DNA of 10,898 bases from Desulfobacteraceae bacterium (GCA_022712835.1 JAFLJU010000214.1:1-10898); one strand, 5' to 3'. Positions 1-7,213 are shown, numbered from the stretch's first letter. A program made the numbers and translations. The notes: generated by a model not told the origin, from the letters alone.

Positions 1-89
1 GTAACTTCTATTTCTGGTGTGTCTGCAGCTATTCTGAACAGCATTCTACCGATTCGGCCAAATCCGTTTATTCCTATTTTAATTGTCAT
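1..89 (-). CDS. gap: Type I glyceraldehyde-3-phosphate dehydrogenase, N-terminal 29 residues only
   Basis: Partial gene; the rest lies beyond the left edge. The 29 visible residues begin [15 protein letters not shown], the hallmark N-terminus of GAPDH. They contain the Rossmann-fold G-x-G-x-x-G dinucleotide-binding loop (GFGRIG, residues 9-14). The family oxidises glyceraldehyde-3-phosphate to 1,3-bisphosphoglycerate with NAD(P)+ in cytoplasmic glycolysis/gluconeogenesis. The start is supported by a strong GAGGAG Shine-Dalgarno sequence about 7 bases upstream. It lies 53 bp downstream of the PTS EIIA gene on the same strand, so read-through from the long operon is possible, but a separate promoter cannot be excluded. 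The short visible stretch is rich in ATA (Ile) and AGA (Arg) codons. Identity as GAPDH is very likely; whether it is the main glycolytic copy cannot be told from 29 residues. Confidence 0.93.
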   Translation of the reverse strand, partial: MTIKIGINGFGRIGRMLFRIAADTPEIEV

Positions 90-142
90 TTTTTTCTCCT
101 CTTTTTATAATATAGGCCAAAATTGGGTTGAAAAATTGAAAA
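90..142 (-). other. 53-bp gap between the EIIA gene and gap
   Basis: This AT-rich spacer separates the last tightly packed operon gene from gap. On the minus strand it contains a TATATTATAAA stretch that could serve as a -10 element, and the gap ribosome binding site. I see no convincing -35 hexamer at 16-18 bp. The only inverted repeat is a short imperfect CCAA..TTGG without a GC-rich stem or U-tract, so it is not a credible intrinsic terminator. Best reading: transcription can run into gap, possibly helped by a weak internal promoter. Confidence 0.35.
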
Positions 143-559
143 TTATGATCGCTTGGTACCTTTGAGGATTCCGCTTGCCAGTGAGATGCTTTTTTTGCCG
201 TGTTCAACAAGCAAATTGGCTAAGGTTTCCATGTCCATGCTTTTTTTTCGGGCAGTGACTGCTTTTAATAGGAGGGGTAGATTCACCCCGGAAATAACCT
301 CTATTTTTCCTTCATCCAGAAACGAGTAGGCCAGATTGGAGGGGGTGCCGCCAAACATGTCTGTGAAAATAAGTACCCCCTTGTCCGAGGATACCTTTAA
401 AATTCCTTGTTTGATTTTTTTGCGTAAATTATCCGGATCCTCTTTAATATCAATGGAAATAGGCAACACTCTATCCTGTTCTTTGCCCATGATAAAGTCA
501 AGGGTTTCAATCAACGTGCTGGCAAGGTTGCCATGGGTGACGACTAGTATACCGGTCAT
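143..559 (-). CDS. Mannose-family PTS EIIA protein (regulatory)
   Basis: A 138-residue single-domain EIIA of the mannose (Man) PTS family. It opens MTGILVVTHG, with His9 as the expected phospho-acceptor that receives phosphate from HPr. Residues 67-75 (DMFGGTPSN) form the conserved active-site loop with Asp67. The length matches a stand-alone IIA domain: no IIB domain is fused, and no IIC/IID transporter genes are visible. The start codon overlaps the rapZ stop as ATGA, so translation is probably coupled. Family knowledge: similar EIIA genes next to rapZ in deltaproteobacteria are thought to be regulatory phospho-relay proteins rather than sugar importers. A sugar substrate cannot be assigned. 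The product is cytoplasmic. Confidence in the family is high; the exact role is inferred. Confidence 0.9.
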   Translation of the reverse strand: MTGILVVTHGNLASTLIETLDFIMGKEQDRVLPISIDIKEDPDNLRKKIKQGILKVSSDKGVLIFTDMFGGTPSNLAYSFLDEGKIEVISGVNLPLLLKAVTARKKSMDMETLANLLVEHGKKSISLASGILKGTKRS

Positions 560-1437
560 ATCTCTTTTACATCCCTGTCAATATCCCTGTGGATAATGCC
601 GGGGGTGTGCCCTTTCTTGTTAAGATGTTCAAAAATACTTCGAGCAATGGCAACGCTTCTGTGCCTGCCGCCGGTACATCCGACCGCAATGGTTAAATAT
701 GCTTTGTTTTCCCTTTTATACAAAGGGATTAAATAATCTAGAAGAGTGGTATATTTATCAAGAAAAATGGTGGTTTCAGGATTTTTCATGACAAATTCTT
801 TTATCGCGTCCGATTCTCCATCCAGGTTTTTTAATTCCGGGACAAAATAGGGATTGGCAAGAAATCGAAGATCCATGATAAGGTCGGCATCATGGGGAAT
901 TCCATACTTAAAACCAAAGGAAAGAATGTTCAGTTTCATCAGGCTGACATTTTTTTTGCCGTCATGGATTAACTCCAGAATAACAGATTTCAGCTCATGA
1001 ACATTATAGTTGCTGGTATCGATGACATGGTGGGCCAGCTGTTTGATGGACTGCATGGTTTTTATTTCTGATAGAATGCTTTCCGGTAGACTTTTTTCAT
1101 GGGCAATAGGATGGTGTCTACGGGTTTGGCTGTATCTTTTGATAAGGGTGTCAACATCTGCATCCAGGAAAATAATCTTGGGAAAAATCCCCAGGGCTTC
1201 AATGGTGCAAATGCCAGAAGCATAGTTTTGGATAAAGTTTTTGGACCGCATGTCCATGACAAAAGCAGTTCCTTTTACATCAGGTGTCTGCTTAAACGGC
1301 AGTTCCAGAAACTTTGGGAGCAGCTCCATGGGCATGTTGTCCACACAATAAAAGGAGGCATCTTCAAATGCTTGAATTGCCGTACTTTTTCCCGACCCGG
1401 AAAGGCCGGTTATGATATAGACTTTCTGGCTTTCCAT
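556..1437 (-). CDS. rapZ: RapZ/YvcJ-family nucleotide-binding adaptor protein
   Basis: A 293-residue protein of the RapZ (YhbJ/YvcJ) family, close to the usual 285-300. The Walker A motif GLSGSGKST is at residues 11-19, followed by the family stretch FYCVDNMP (29-36). DLRFLANPYF lies at 189-198. The C-terminal half carries GCTGGRHRSV (253-262), typical of the RapZ C-terminal domain. In E. coli RapZ binds the sRNAs GlmY/GlmZ and guides RNase E to control GlmS, hence UDP-GlcNAc supply; in other bacteria the role is less clear. The gene starts directly after the ptsN stop (TAAATG junction) and ends overlapping the EIIA gene by 4 bp. A link to envelope precursor supply would suit the kds and lpt genes upstream, but that is inference. 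Confidence 0.95.
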   Translation of the reverse strand: MESQKVYIITGLSGSGKSTAIQAFEDASFYCVDNMPMELLPKFLELPFKQTPDVKGTAFVMDMRSKNFIQNYASGICTIEALGIFPKIIFLDADVDTLIKRYSQTRRHHPIAHEKSLPESILSEIKTMQSIKQLAHHVIDTSNYNVHELKSVILELIHDGKKNVSLMKLNILSFGFKYGIPHDADLIMDLRFLANPYFVPELKNLDGESDAIKEFVMKNPETTIFLDKYTTLLDYLIPLYKRENKAYLTIAVGCTGGRHRSVAIARSIFEHLNKKGHTPGIIHRDIDRDVKEI

Positions 1438-1896
1438 TTAAAATTCTTCATCCTGCTCCAGGATAATGTTATAAATTTCATCCAATGAAGTGGCACCCCG
1501 CAGCCCTTCTTTGAATTGGGTCTTTTTCAGAAGCTTGGAGATTTGGGCCAAAACTTTCAAGTGGTCTCCTGTACTGTTTTCCGGCGTCAGCAGCAGGAAA
1601 AAAATATGGACCAGTCGATTATCCAGAGAGTCATATTCAACGCCTTCCCGGCTGAGTCCAAAACCGACGGTGACCGAGTCTACCGCATTAAGCTTTCCGT
1701 GGGGGATGGCAATGCCTCCGCCAATTCCAGTGCTGCCAAGGGTTTCGCGTTCCATCAAGACGGTGGCAATGTCATCGGGCTTAGCGTTGGTGGTTTTTGC
1801 GATGGCCTGGGATAGCTCCTTGATAACTCCATTTTTATTGGTTGATTCCAGATTGGCAACAATCGAATCTTTGTTAAGAATCTCACAGATTTTCAT
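1438..1896 (-). CDS. ptsN: PTS IIA-like nitrogen-regulatory protein PtsN (EIIA-Ntr)
   Basis: A 152-residue fructose/nitrogen-family EIIA domain. The motif GIGGGIAIPHGK (residues 58-69) contains the phospho-acceptor His66, matching His73 of E. coli PtsN. The C-terminal part (HIFFLLLTPE and onward) is the standard PTS EIIA type-2 fold. I chose the ATG at 1896 (MKICEILN). An in-frame ATG at 1959 would add 21 residues that are unlike the family and would overlap hpf by 56 bp. The chosen start has an AGGGG-type ribosome binding site lying in the last codons of hpf, 7 bp after its stop. In proteobacteria PtsN takes phosphate from EI-Ntr/NPr and regulates potassium, nitrogen and envelope functions. 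The genes for EI and NPr/HPr are not in this window. Confidence 0.93.
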   Translation of the reverse strand: MKICEILNKDSIVANLESTNKNGVIKELSQAIAKTTNAKPDDIATVLMERETLGSTGIGGGIAIPHGKLNAVDSVTVGFGLSREGVEYDSLDNRLVHIFFLLLTPENSTGDHLKVLAQISKLLKKTQFKEGLRGATSLDEIYNIILEQDEEF

Positions 1897-1903
1897 TTGA
1901 TGT

Positions 1904-2449
1904 TTATCCCCTGGGTTGAATGAGGCCCAGTTTCCCGTTATTGTGTTTGTAAAGAACATTCAACTGTTCGGTTCTGGCATTGTTGAATACATAGAATGAA
2001 AGGTTTGAGGAATTGAGCTCAATCACGGCATCATCGATATCCATGGGCTTGGTATCAATAGGCTCAATGATAATGTCCTCCATGGATTGATCTGATTTGA
2101 GGATGGTTTCGGTATCCGCAAATTCCAGGGTGTCATTTTTAAGGCTTTGTTTGTTTCCCGACATATGGTGTTTGATTTTGTCCTTATGCTTTTTGATCTG
2201 GCCTTTTACTTTGTCCATGAGAGTGTCAATTGAGGAATACATGATGTCTGATTCTTCTTTGGCATGGATGTTGAGCCGGTCGCATGAAAGGGTGAGTTCT
2301 GCAATATGTCTTATCTTTTGAACGGACAATACCAGATGGGCCTCACCGGGGCTGTCCAGCATTTTATCGAATTTATCAAGTTTTTTTTGAATATATGCTT
2401 TTAAGGAATCAGAGGAGTCCATATTTTTAAAGGTAACGGTTGTTTGCAT
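1904..2449 (-). CDS. hpf: Long-form ribosome hibernation promoting factor
   Basis: A 181-residue protein with an N-terminal HPF/YfiA (S30AE) domain at about 1-100. A charged linker at about 100-130 leads to a C-terminal domain at about 131-181, which contains the MDIDDAVIELNSSNLSFYVF region seen in long HPFs. Long HPFs bind the 30S decoding site, and the C-terminal domain dimerises ribosomes into inactive 100S particles; short E. coli-type HPF lacks that tail. The open frame extends upstream to 2671, but that extension reads through the end of rpoN and is unlike the family. The ATG at 2449 has a perfect AGGAGG with a 5-base spacer, which decides the start. It sits between rpoN and ptsN, the usual location. 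Confidence 0.95.
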   Translation of the reverse strand: MQTTVTFKNMDSSDSLKAYIQKKLDKFDKMLDSPGEAHLVLSVQKIRHIAELTLSCDRLNIHAKEESDIMYSSIDTLMDKVKGQIKKHKDKIKHHMSGNKQSLKNDTLEFADTETILKSDQSMEDIIIEPIDTKPMDIDDAVIELNSSNLSFYVFNNARTEQLNVLYKHNNGKLGLIQPRG

Positions 2450-2454
2450 AAAAA

Positions 2455-2460
2455 CCTCCT
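2455..2460 (-). promoter_or_regulatory. hpf Shine-Dalgarno fused to the rpoN stop codon
   Basis: On the minus strand the sequence reads TAAGGAGGTTTTTATG. The rpoN stop TAA shares its last base with a perfect AGGAGG, five bases before the hpf ATG. This is the strongest ribosome binding site in the operon. It fits a need for more HPF than sigma-54 from the same transcript, and a terminating ribosome would sit right on the site. Confidence 0.85.
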
Positions 2461-3902
2461 TAAAGTTGTTTCCGTTTATTGGAAGGTAAAATATTGAGAA
2501 CCTTCCTGTATTTTGCAACGGTTCTTCTGGCAATCTCAATGTTTGATTTTTGAAGAATGATGGCAATTTTGTCATCGCTAAGGGGGGAGGTGGCATTTTC
2601 ATTTTCAATGAGCAGCCGGATTTTGTCCTTAACGCTTGCGGAGGCCATTGATTCCCCTCCGGTGCGGCCAATTGAGCTGTTAAAGAAATATTTTAGCTCA
2701 AAGAGTCCCTGGGGCGTATAGGCATATTTATTGGTGGTCACCCGGCTGATTGTGGATTCATGCATTTCAATGTCTTCGGCAATATCCTTTAATATAAGGG
2801 GGCGCAGATAGGCAATCCCTTTTTCAAAAAATTCATGCTGAAATTTAATGATACTTTCCATTACAAGGTAAATGGTTTTCTGGCGCTGTTGAATGCTTTT
2901 GATCAGCCAGGAGGCCGATTGCATTTTTTCGTTCAAATAGGTTTTGGTTTCCTTGGAAATTATTTTCCCGTCTGCAATGGCCGTTCGATAAAATCTAGAG
3001 ATGCGTAATTTGGGCAACCCGTCATCGTTCATCACGATTTTAAATCCATCCTCCTCTTTGTAAACATAGATATCGGGTATGATATAGGAGGGCTCATCCG
3101 TGGTGAATTTTCGTCCGGGTTTGGGCTCCAGATATTGAATTATTTTCACAGCAGCCCTGACATCATCCGTGGAGATCCGAAGGGCCTTGGCTATTTTTTT
3201 GGAGTTTCGGTTTTCAAGGTTCTTCAGATGATGGGTGATAATTTCTGTGATGATATGATTTTCAATTCCCAGCATTTTGACCTGGATCAACAGGGTTTCA
3301 CACAGATCCCTTGCGCATATCCCAGCAGGATCAAACGTCTGGAGAACGCCCAAAATCTTTTCAATGGTTTGAATTTCCACTTGAGCACCCAGGGCGATCT
3401 CTTCCACGGTGGAACAAAGATACCCGTCCCTGTTCAGGTTGCCAATGATCACATGGCCCAGCCTTTCTTCAGCATCATTGAGACCTGAAAGCATCAACTG
3501 CCATTGTAGATGAGCTTCCAGGGTTTTTTTCTCCGAAGTAAATGCCTCAAAATTGGGGGCTTCGGTATTTTCGGATTCCGTGTATATCCGTCCGGTGGAA
3601 TTATACTCGTGAATATAGTTATCCCAGTCCATATCAGACGGGACCTTCTCATCTATGGTCACTTCCTTGACAGGGGATTCTTTTTCCGGTGCAATTGTTT
3701 CACTTTCCTGGGCTGTGATTTTCTTGTCGGACCTGTCTTCATTAAGTTCTTCTTCAAGAGCGGGATTCTGTTCCATTTCTTGCTGAATGGTCTCAGCAAG
3801 TTCCAGTCTTGACAATTGAAGTAGTTTGATGGCCTGCTGGAGCTGGGGTGTCATCACCAACTGCTGGCTCAACGAGAGGTTTTGTTGTAGTCCAAGTTCC
3901 AT
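2460..3902 (-). CDS. rpoN: RNA polymerase sigma-54 factor
   Basis: A 480-residue sigma-54, full length for the family. Region I at about 1-50 is Gln/Leu-rich (MELGLQQNLSLSQQLVMTPQ) and interacts with the AAA+ enhancer-binding activators. It is followed by an acidic, variable region II (about 50-115). The core-binding domain includes LQTFDPAGICARDLCE (187-202). The C-terminal DNA-binding domain ends with the RpoN box ARRTVAKYRK (458-467), which reads the -24 element. No key segment is missing. The ATG lies one base after the lptB stop (TAATATG), so translation is likely coupled. Sigma-54 directs transcription of nitrogen, motility, envelope and metabolism genes depending on the activators present, none of which are encoded here. 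Confidence 0.97.
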   Translation of the reverse strand: MELGLQQNLSLSQQLVMTPQLQQAIKLLQLSRLELAETIQQEMEQNPALEEELNEDRSDKKITAQESETIAPEKESPVKEVTIDEKVPSDMDWDNYIHEYNSTGRIYTESENTEAPNFEAFTSEKKTLEAHLQWQLMLSGLNDAEERLGHVIIGNLNRDGYLCSTVEEIALGAQVEIQTIEKILGVLQTFDPAGICARDLCETLLIQVKMLGIENHIITEIITHHLKNLENRNSKKIAKALRISTDDVRAAVKIIQYLEPKPGRKFTTDEPSYIIPDIYVYKEEDGFKIVMNDDGLPKLRISRFYRTAIADGKIISKETKTYLNEKMQSASWLIKSIQQRQKTIYLVMESIIKFQHEFFEKGIAYLRPLILKDIAEDIEMHESTISRVTTNKYAYTPQGLFELKYFFNSSIGRTGGESMASASVKDKIRLLIENENATSPLSDDKIAIILQKSNIEIARRTVAKYRKVLNILPSNKRKQL

Positions 3903-3903
3903 A

Positions 3904-4626
3904 TTAAAGTTTAAAATTATCTCCCAGATAGATTTTTTTAGCTATTTCACTTGAAATAATCACTTCAGGTGTGCCTGATTCAATCACCATCCCTTGACTC
4001 ATAATATATGCGTGATCACAAACGCCCAGGGTTTCCCTGACATTGTGATCCGAAATTAAAACACCAATTCCCCTAAGGGTCAACTGGGAAATTATTTTTT
4101 GAATATCAATTACGGCCAATGGATCAATCCCGGCAAAGGGTTCATCCAGCAGAATAAATTTGGGGTTTGTGGCCAACACCCGGGATATCTCCAGGCGCCG
4201 TCTTTCTCCACCGGACAAAGAAGCGGCTTTTTGATGGGCCAGCTTGAAAATTCCCAATTCCTTCATAAGTCCCGTGGCAATTTTTTCAATATTTATCCCA
4301 TTTTTGGGTAATACCTCAAGTATGGCGGTGATGTTTTCTTTTACCGTCAGTTTTTTGAAGATAGAAGCTTCCTGGGGCAGATATCCGATTCCTTTCCTGG
4401 CCCTGATATACATAGGGTTGGCCGTGATATCCTCCTGATTTAGATAAACACTTCCCTTGTCCGGGCGTATCATTCCCACAGCCATGTAAAATGTGGTGGT
4501 TTTTCCGGCACCATTGGGACCCAGAAGGCCCGTAACCTTTCCCTGGCTTACGATCAAATTGACCTTGTTCACAACGGTTTTGTCGTTGTAGGTTTTTATC
4601 AAGTTTTCAAGTATCAGGTCTGCCAT
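3904..4626 (-). CDS. lptB: LPS export ABC transporter ATPase LptB
   Basis: A 240-residue ABC ATPase, the usual length for LptB. It has Walker A GPNGAGKTT (36-44), Q-loop Gln85 (GYLPQEASIF), signature LSGGE (137-141), Walker B FILLDEP (157-163) and the switch His194 (SDHNVRE). GYLPQEASIFKKLTV and the LDEPFAGIDPLAV block are characteristic of LptB rather than of amino-acid (LivF/LivG-type) ATPases. The dimer powers LptFG at the inner membrane to extract LPS and push it along the LptC-LptA bridge; lptF and lptG are not in the window. The start directly abuts the lptA stop (TAAATG), and the next gene is rpoN, the classical arrangement. Confidence 0.97.
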   Translation of the reverse strand: MADLILENLIKTYNDKTVVNKVNLIVSQGKVTGLLGPNGAGKTTTFYMAVGMIRPDKGSVYLNQEDITANPMYIRARKGIGYLPQEASIFKKLTVKENITAILEVLPKNGINIEKIATGLMKELGIFKLAHQKAASLSGGERRRLEISRVLATNPKFILLDEPFAGIDPLAVIDIQKIISQLTLRGIGVLISDHNVRETLGVCDHAYIMSQGMVIESGTPEVIISSEIAKKIYLGDNFKL

Positions 4627-5271
4627 TTATTTGGTTTTACCCTTTTTCGGGTCTTCTGGATTAAAAACAGCCCGGACCCGTGTCTTTCCGTCGCTTTCAA
4701 CAATGGCCTTGTCTTCATTCCTGAACAGGGTGATTTTTTTTCCGGTCACATGGCTTGTTCCGGAAATCAGTTTGGCCGTTTTTCCCGTTAAAATGAGAAT
4801 CTCATCCTTGGTGGTATATACTGCCTTGTCAGCAAAGGCTTTTCTATCGCCTGCCGTATATTCCACATTGCCTGTTGCAATGATTTTTTTTAGATCGTTC
4901 GGTCCTTGATTTTTTGTTTTAGCAGAATTGATAAATACCTTTATGGAATCGGCAAAAATAATCGCATCCCCTCGGGTTGCCTTGACATTGCCGATGAATT
5001 CAACCATGGAGCTGTTCTTTTGGGCAACCATTTTATCAGAGGTTACATTGAGTTTTTTGTCCGTGACTTTAGTGGATTTTCTCTTTTTTTCCGGCAACTT
5101 TTTATTATCAGATGGGGGAGGGCTCTTGGTACTATTAGCGGTCCCGGCAACTGTGGTAGTGCCAGCAAAACTTGTGTCATTGAAAAAAAACAAAAGACTG
5201 ATAAGAATGACAAAAATGGGAATAACGAGATTATGGGATGTTAAAACTTTCACTAAATTTTCCTTTAACAT
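4627..5271 (-). CDS. lptA: Periplasmic LPS transport protein LptA (OstA-like)
   Basis: 214 residues from the ATG at 5271. A signal peptide is evident: a hydrophobic core at about 15-30 (LVIPIFVILISLLFFF) and a likely cleavage after SFA (position 36). A Lys/Pro/Ser-rich linker (about 38-74, with SPPPSDNKKLPEKKRK) precedes an OstA-type beta-jellyroll (about 75-203) with repeated GNV...GD...FAD elements (for example ATGNVEYTAGDRKAFAD). LptA oligomers bridge the periplasm for LPS. The gene overlaps the 3' end of lptC by 41 bp. An in-frame GTG at 5253 has a better-spaced ribosome binding site (AAAGGA, 7-base spacer) than the ATG and would leave 208 residues with the signal peptide intact, so the true start may be that one. 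Sequence is divergent, but domain and neighbours agree. Confidence 0.9.
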   Translation of the reverse strand: MLKENLVKVLTSHNLVIPIFVILISLLFFFNDTSFAGTTTVAGTANSTKSPPPSDNKKLPEKKRKSTKVTDKKLNVTSDKMVAQKNSSMVEFIGNVKATRGDAIIFADSIKVFINSAKTKNQGPNDLKKIIATGNVEYTAGDRKAFADKAVYTTKDEILILTGKTAKLISGTSHVTGKKITLFRNEDKAIVESDGKTRVRAVFNPEDPKKGKTK

Positions 5272-5821
5272 GTCCTTGTAAAATGGTTCTGTTCTGATTC
5301 AAATGGGTCACCATGGAATCCGCTGTGATAACCGATTCTTGGTCTTCAAGCCGGACCTTCACATCGGAGTGTATTATATGTGCTTTTTTTTCATAATGCA
5401 ACTTCTCAGTTTTGAGGGAGTATGTCTCATGGCGGACAATAACATTTTTTAAAAAAATCATATCATGGGTCTTGGTATTAAGGACACCCTCGTCGGAAGT
5501 TAGGTGGACCTCTTTGTTTTCTTTTGTATAGAAAATAACATCAACCTTCTTGAGGACGGCTTTGTCCTGCTTTTTAAACAAGGTGGCTGAGGAGGCTTTT
5601 AGTTTCCATTCGGTGATACCGTTTCTTTTGGAAACCTGTTCCATCATATTCATCTTTAGGGCCGCTGCCGCGTCTATATCAATATTTTTTATGGTTATGG
5701 GATCGTTTAAAATGGTTTTCATATAAACATTGATATATGAAAAGATTCCAAGTCCGATGAATATACAAACAAGCAATCCGATCAAAGGAAAAATGAGTTT
5801 TTTTCTGCTAGTGTTTTTCAT
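5231..5821 (-). CDS. lptC: LPS export protein LptC
   Basis: A 196-residue bitopic protein. It has a short basic N-terminus (MKNTSRKK), one transmembrane helix at about 9-30, then a periplasmic domain with the LptC/OstA-like pattern (WKLKASSATLFKK; HLTSDEGVLNTKTHDM; ITADSM near 165). LptC docks on the LptBFG complex and hands LPS to LptA. The start overlaps the kdsC stop as ATGA and the end overlaps lptA, so this is part of a translationally coupled kds-lpt block. Primary sequence of LptC is poorly conserved; the call rests on topology, length, motif spacing and position between kdsC and lptA, which together are convincing. Confidence 0.92.
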   Translation of the reverse strand: MKNTSRKKLIFPLIGLLVCIFIGLGIFSYINVYMKTILNDPITIKNIDIDAAAALKMNMMEQVSKRNGITEWKLKASSATLFKKQDKAVLKKVDVIFYTKENKEVHLTSDEGVLNTKTHDMIFLKNVIVRHETYSLKTEKLHYEKKAHIIHSDVKVRLEDQESVITADSMVTHLNQNRTILQGHVKGKFSESFNIP

Positions 5822-6366
5822 GACAGATAAAAATTCAGGATTTTATCCCATACCCCTTGGGCTTTGAGAATGGTCTCACAAATTTCTCTTACCGCACCAT
5901 GGCCCCCCCGGGCAGAGGTGACCATTGTGGCGTGGGATTTTACCTCACTGGGCGCATCGGGGACCGAAAAACAAATCCCTGTGCGGATCATTGCCGGAAG
6001 ATCGATGAGATCATCTCCCACAAAGGCAATATCCCCGGCTGCAATTCCGGTTAGTTGGATAACCCTATCCAAGGCTTTGGATTTGTCTTTGATGCCGTCG
6101 AAAACAAGGTCAAGCCCTAGGTTTTGGCAGCGGTGAGTAAGCGCCTTGGATGTCCGGCCGGTAACGATGCCCACCTTTATGCCGTTGTTCATGAGCAACC
6201 GCAACCCTAAGCCGTCCCGGCAATTGAAGCTTTTGATTTGTTCCCCTGAATCGGTATAGGTAATTTGTCCATCGGTCAGGACCCCATCCACATCAAGGAG
6301 TAGCAATTTGATCTGATTCAATTTTTTCTGGAGATCCGCCTGTTTTAGATCCGATTGTTTTTCCAT
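5818..6366 (-). CDS. kdsC: 3-deoxy-D-manno-octulosonate 8-phosphate phosphatase KdsC
   Basis: A 182-residue HAD-superfamily C0-type phosphatase without a cap domain. Motif I is LLDVDGVLTDG (23-33, nucleophile Asp25 and acid Asp27). Motif II is IVTGR (67-71), Lys95/Lys97 lie around motif III, and motif IV is FVGDDLIDLP (115-124). It hydrolyses KDO-8-phosphate to KDO and phosphate, the step after KdsA, and normally acts as a cytoplasmic homotetramer. The gene begins 4 bp after the kdsA stop and overlaps lptC by 4 bp. The length is typical and all catalytic motifs are present. Confidence 0.95.
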   Translation of the reverse strand: MEKQSDLKQADLQKKLNQIKLLLLDVDGVLTDGQITYTDSGEQIKSFNCRDGLGLRLLMNNGIKVGIVTGRTSKALTHRCQNLGLDLVFDGIKDKSKALDRVIQLTGIAAGDIAFVGDDLIDLPAMIRTGICFSVPDAPSEVKSHATMVTSARGGHGAVREICETILKAQGVWDKILNFYLS

Positions 6367-6370
6367 AAAA

Positions 6371-7213
6371 TTATACAGATACCTTTTTGATGGCCATAAG
6401 GGTTGTTAATAGGGCTTCCATTTTATCAAGGGGCATGGAGTTCGGGCCATCACAAAGGGCTTTGTCCGGGTCCGGGTGGGTTTCGATGAAAAGCCCATGG
6501 GCACCAGCTGCAATAGCTGCCTTTGAAAGGGTGGGGACAAATTGTCTTTCTCCTGCCGAACAATCAGATGCACCGCCGGGTAATTGGACGCTGTGAGTGG
6601 CATCAAAGATAACCGGGACCCCCATTTCATTTAAAATGTGGATGGATCTGAAATCCACCACAAGGTTATTGTAGCCAAAACAAGACCCTCTCTCGGTGAT
6701 GCTGATATCATGGTTGCCAAAAGAGGTCGCTTTGGTGATGATGTTTTTACACTCAAGGGGGGCGAGAAATTGTCCTTTCTTGATATTCACAGGCTTTCCT
6801 GTTGCGCAGGCGGCCTGAATTAAATCTGTCTGCCGACACAAAAAGGCCGGAATCTGTATGATATCAAGCACTTTTGCCGATAGGGACGCCTGTTCCGGAA
6901 GGTGTATATCCGAGATGACCGGAACCTTAAGTTCATGTTTGATCTGGTTGAGAATTTCCAATCCTTTTTCAAATCCAGGGCCCCGGAAGGAATCGATGGA
7001 GGTTCGGTTTGCTTTGTCAAAGGAGGATTTGAATATAAAAGGAATTTTAAGTTTGTCCGTGATTTGTTTCAGGGTTTTTGCAATGGCAAAACTTGTCTCA
7101 TAGTTTTCAATGACACAGGGGCCTGCAATGAGAAAAAAAACAGGGGAGTTATTGTTTATTAAATTAAAAAAGTAATTATTTTTCCGGTTATTTTTTGTGG
7201 GGTTATGGTTCAT
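6371..7213 (-). CDS. kdsA: 3-deoxy-8-phosphooctulonate synthase KdsA, metal-dependent class
   Basis: A 280-residue KDO-8-phosphate synthase that condenses phosphoenolpyruvate and arabinose-5-phosphate. The conserved blocks [13 protein letters not shown] (61-73), [11 protein letters not shown] (121-131) and NIKKGQF (143-149) are all present. Cys33 (IAGPCVIE), His207 ([11 protein letters not shown]), Glu244 (ETHPDPD) and Asp255 (CDGP) match the metal ligands of Aquifex KdsA; E. coli-type metal-independent enzymes have Asn at the Cys position. This one is therefore predicted to need a divalent metal. The first ~25 residues are a polar, Asn-rich extension not seen in the E. coli or Aquifex enzymes. 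The ATG has AAGGA 7 bases upstream. It is the first gene of the ten-gene leftward operon, with a promoter at about 7248-7274. Confidence 0.96.
   Translation of the reverse strand: MNHNPTKNNRKNNYFFNLINNNSPVFFLIAGPCVIENYETSFAIAKTLKQITDKLKIPFIFKSSFDKANRTSIDSFRGPGFEKGLEILNQIKHELKVPVISDIHLPEQASLSAKVLDIIQIPAFLCRQTDLIQAACATGKPVNIKKGQFLAPLECKNIITKATSFGNHDISITERGSCFGYNNLVVDFRSIHILNEMGVPVIFDATHSVQLPGGASDCSAGERQFVPTLSKAAIAAGAHGLFIETHPDPDKALCDGPNSMPLDKMEALLTTLMAIKKVSV

Noticed and set aside
110..128. Possible terminator (GGCCAAAATTGG) between EIIA and gap
   Set aside because: The stem is 4 bp, AT-rich and lacks a U-tract, so it is not a credible intrinsic terminator.
1897..1959. Upstream in-frame ATG for ptsN
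   Set aside because: It would overlap hpf by 56 bp and add residues not found in PtsN; the ATG at 1896 has its own ribosome site and standard N-terminus.
2450..2671. N-terminal extension of the hpf frame into rpoN
   Set aside because: The extra 74 residues are rpoN read in another frame, and the ATG at 2449 has a perfect ribosome binding site and family-like N-terminus.
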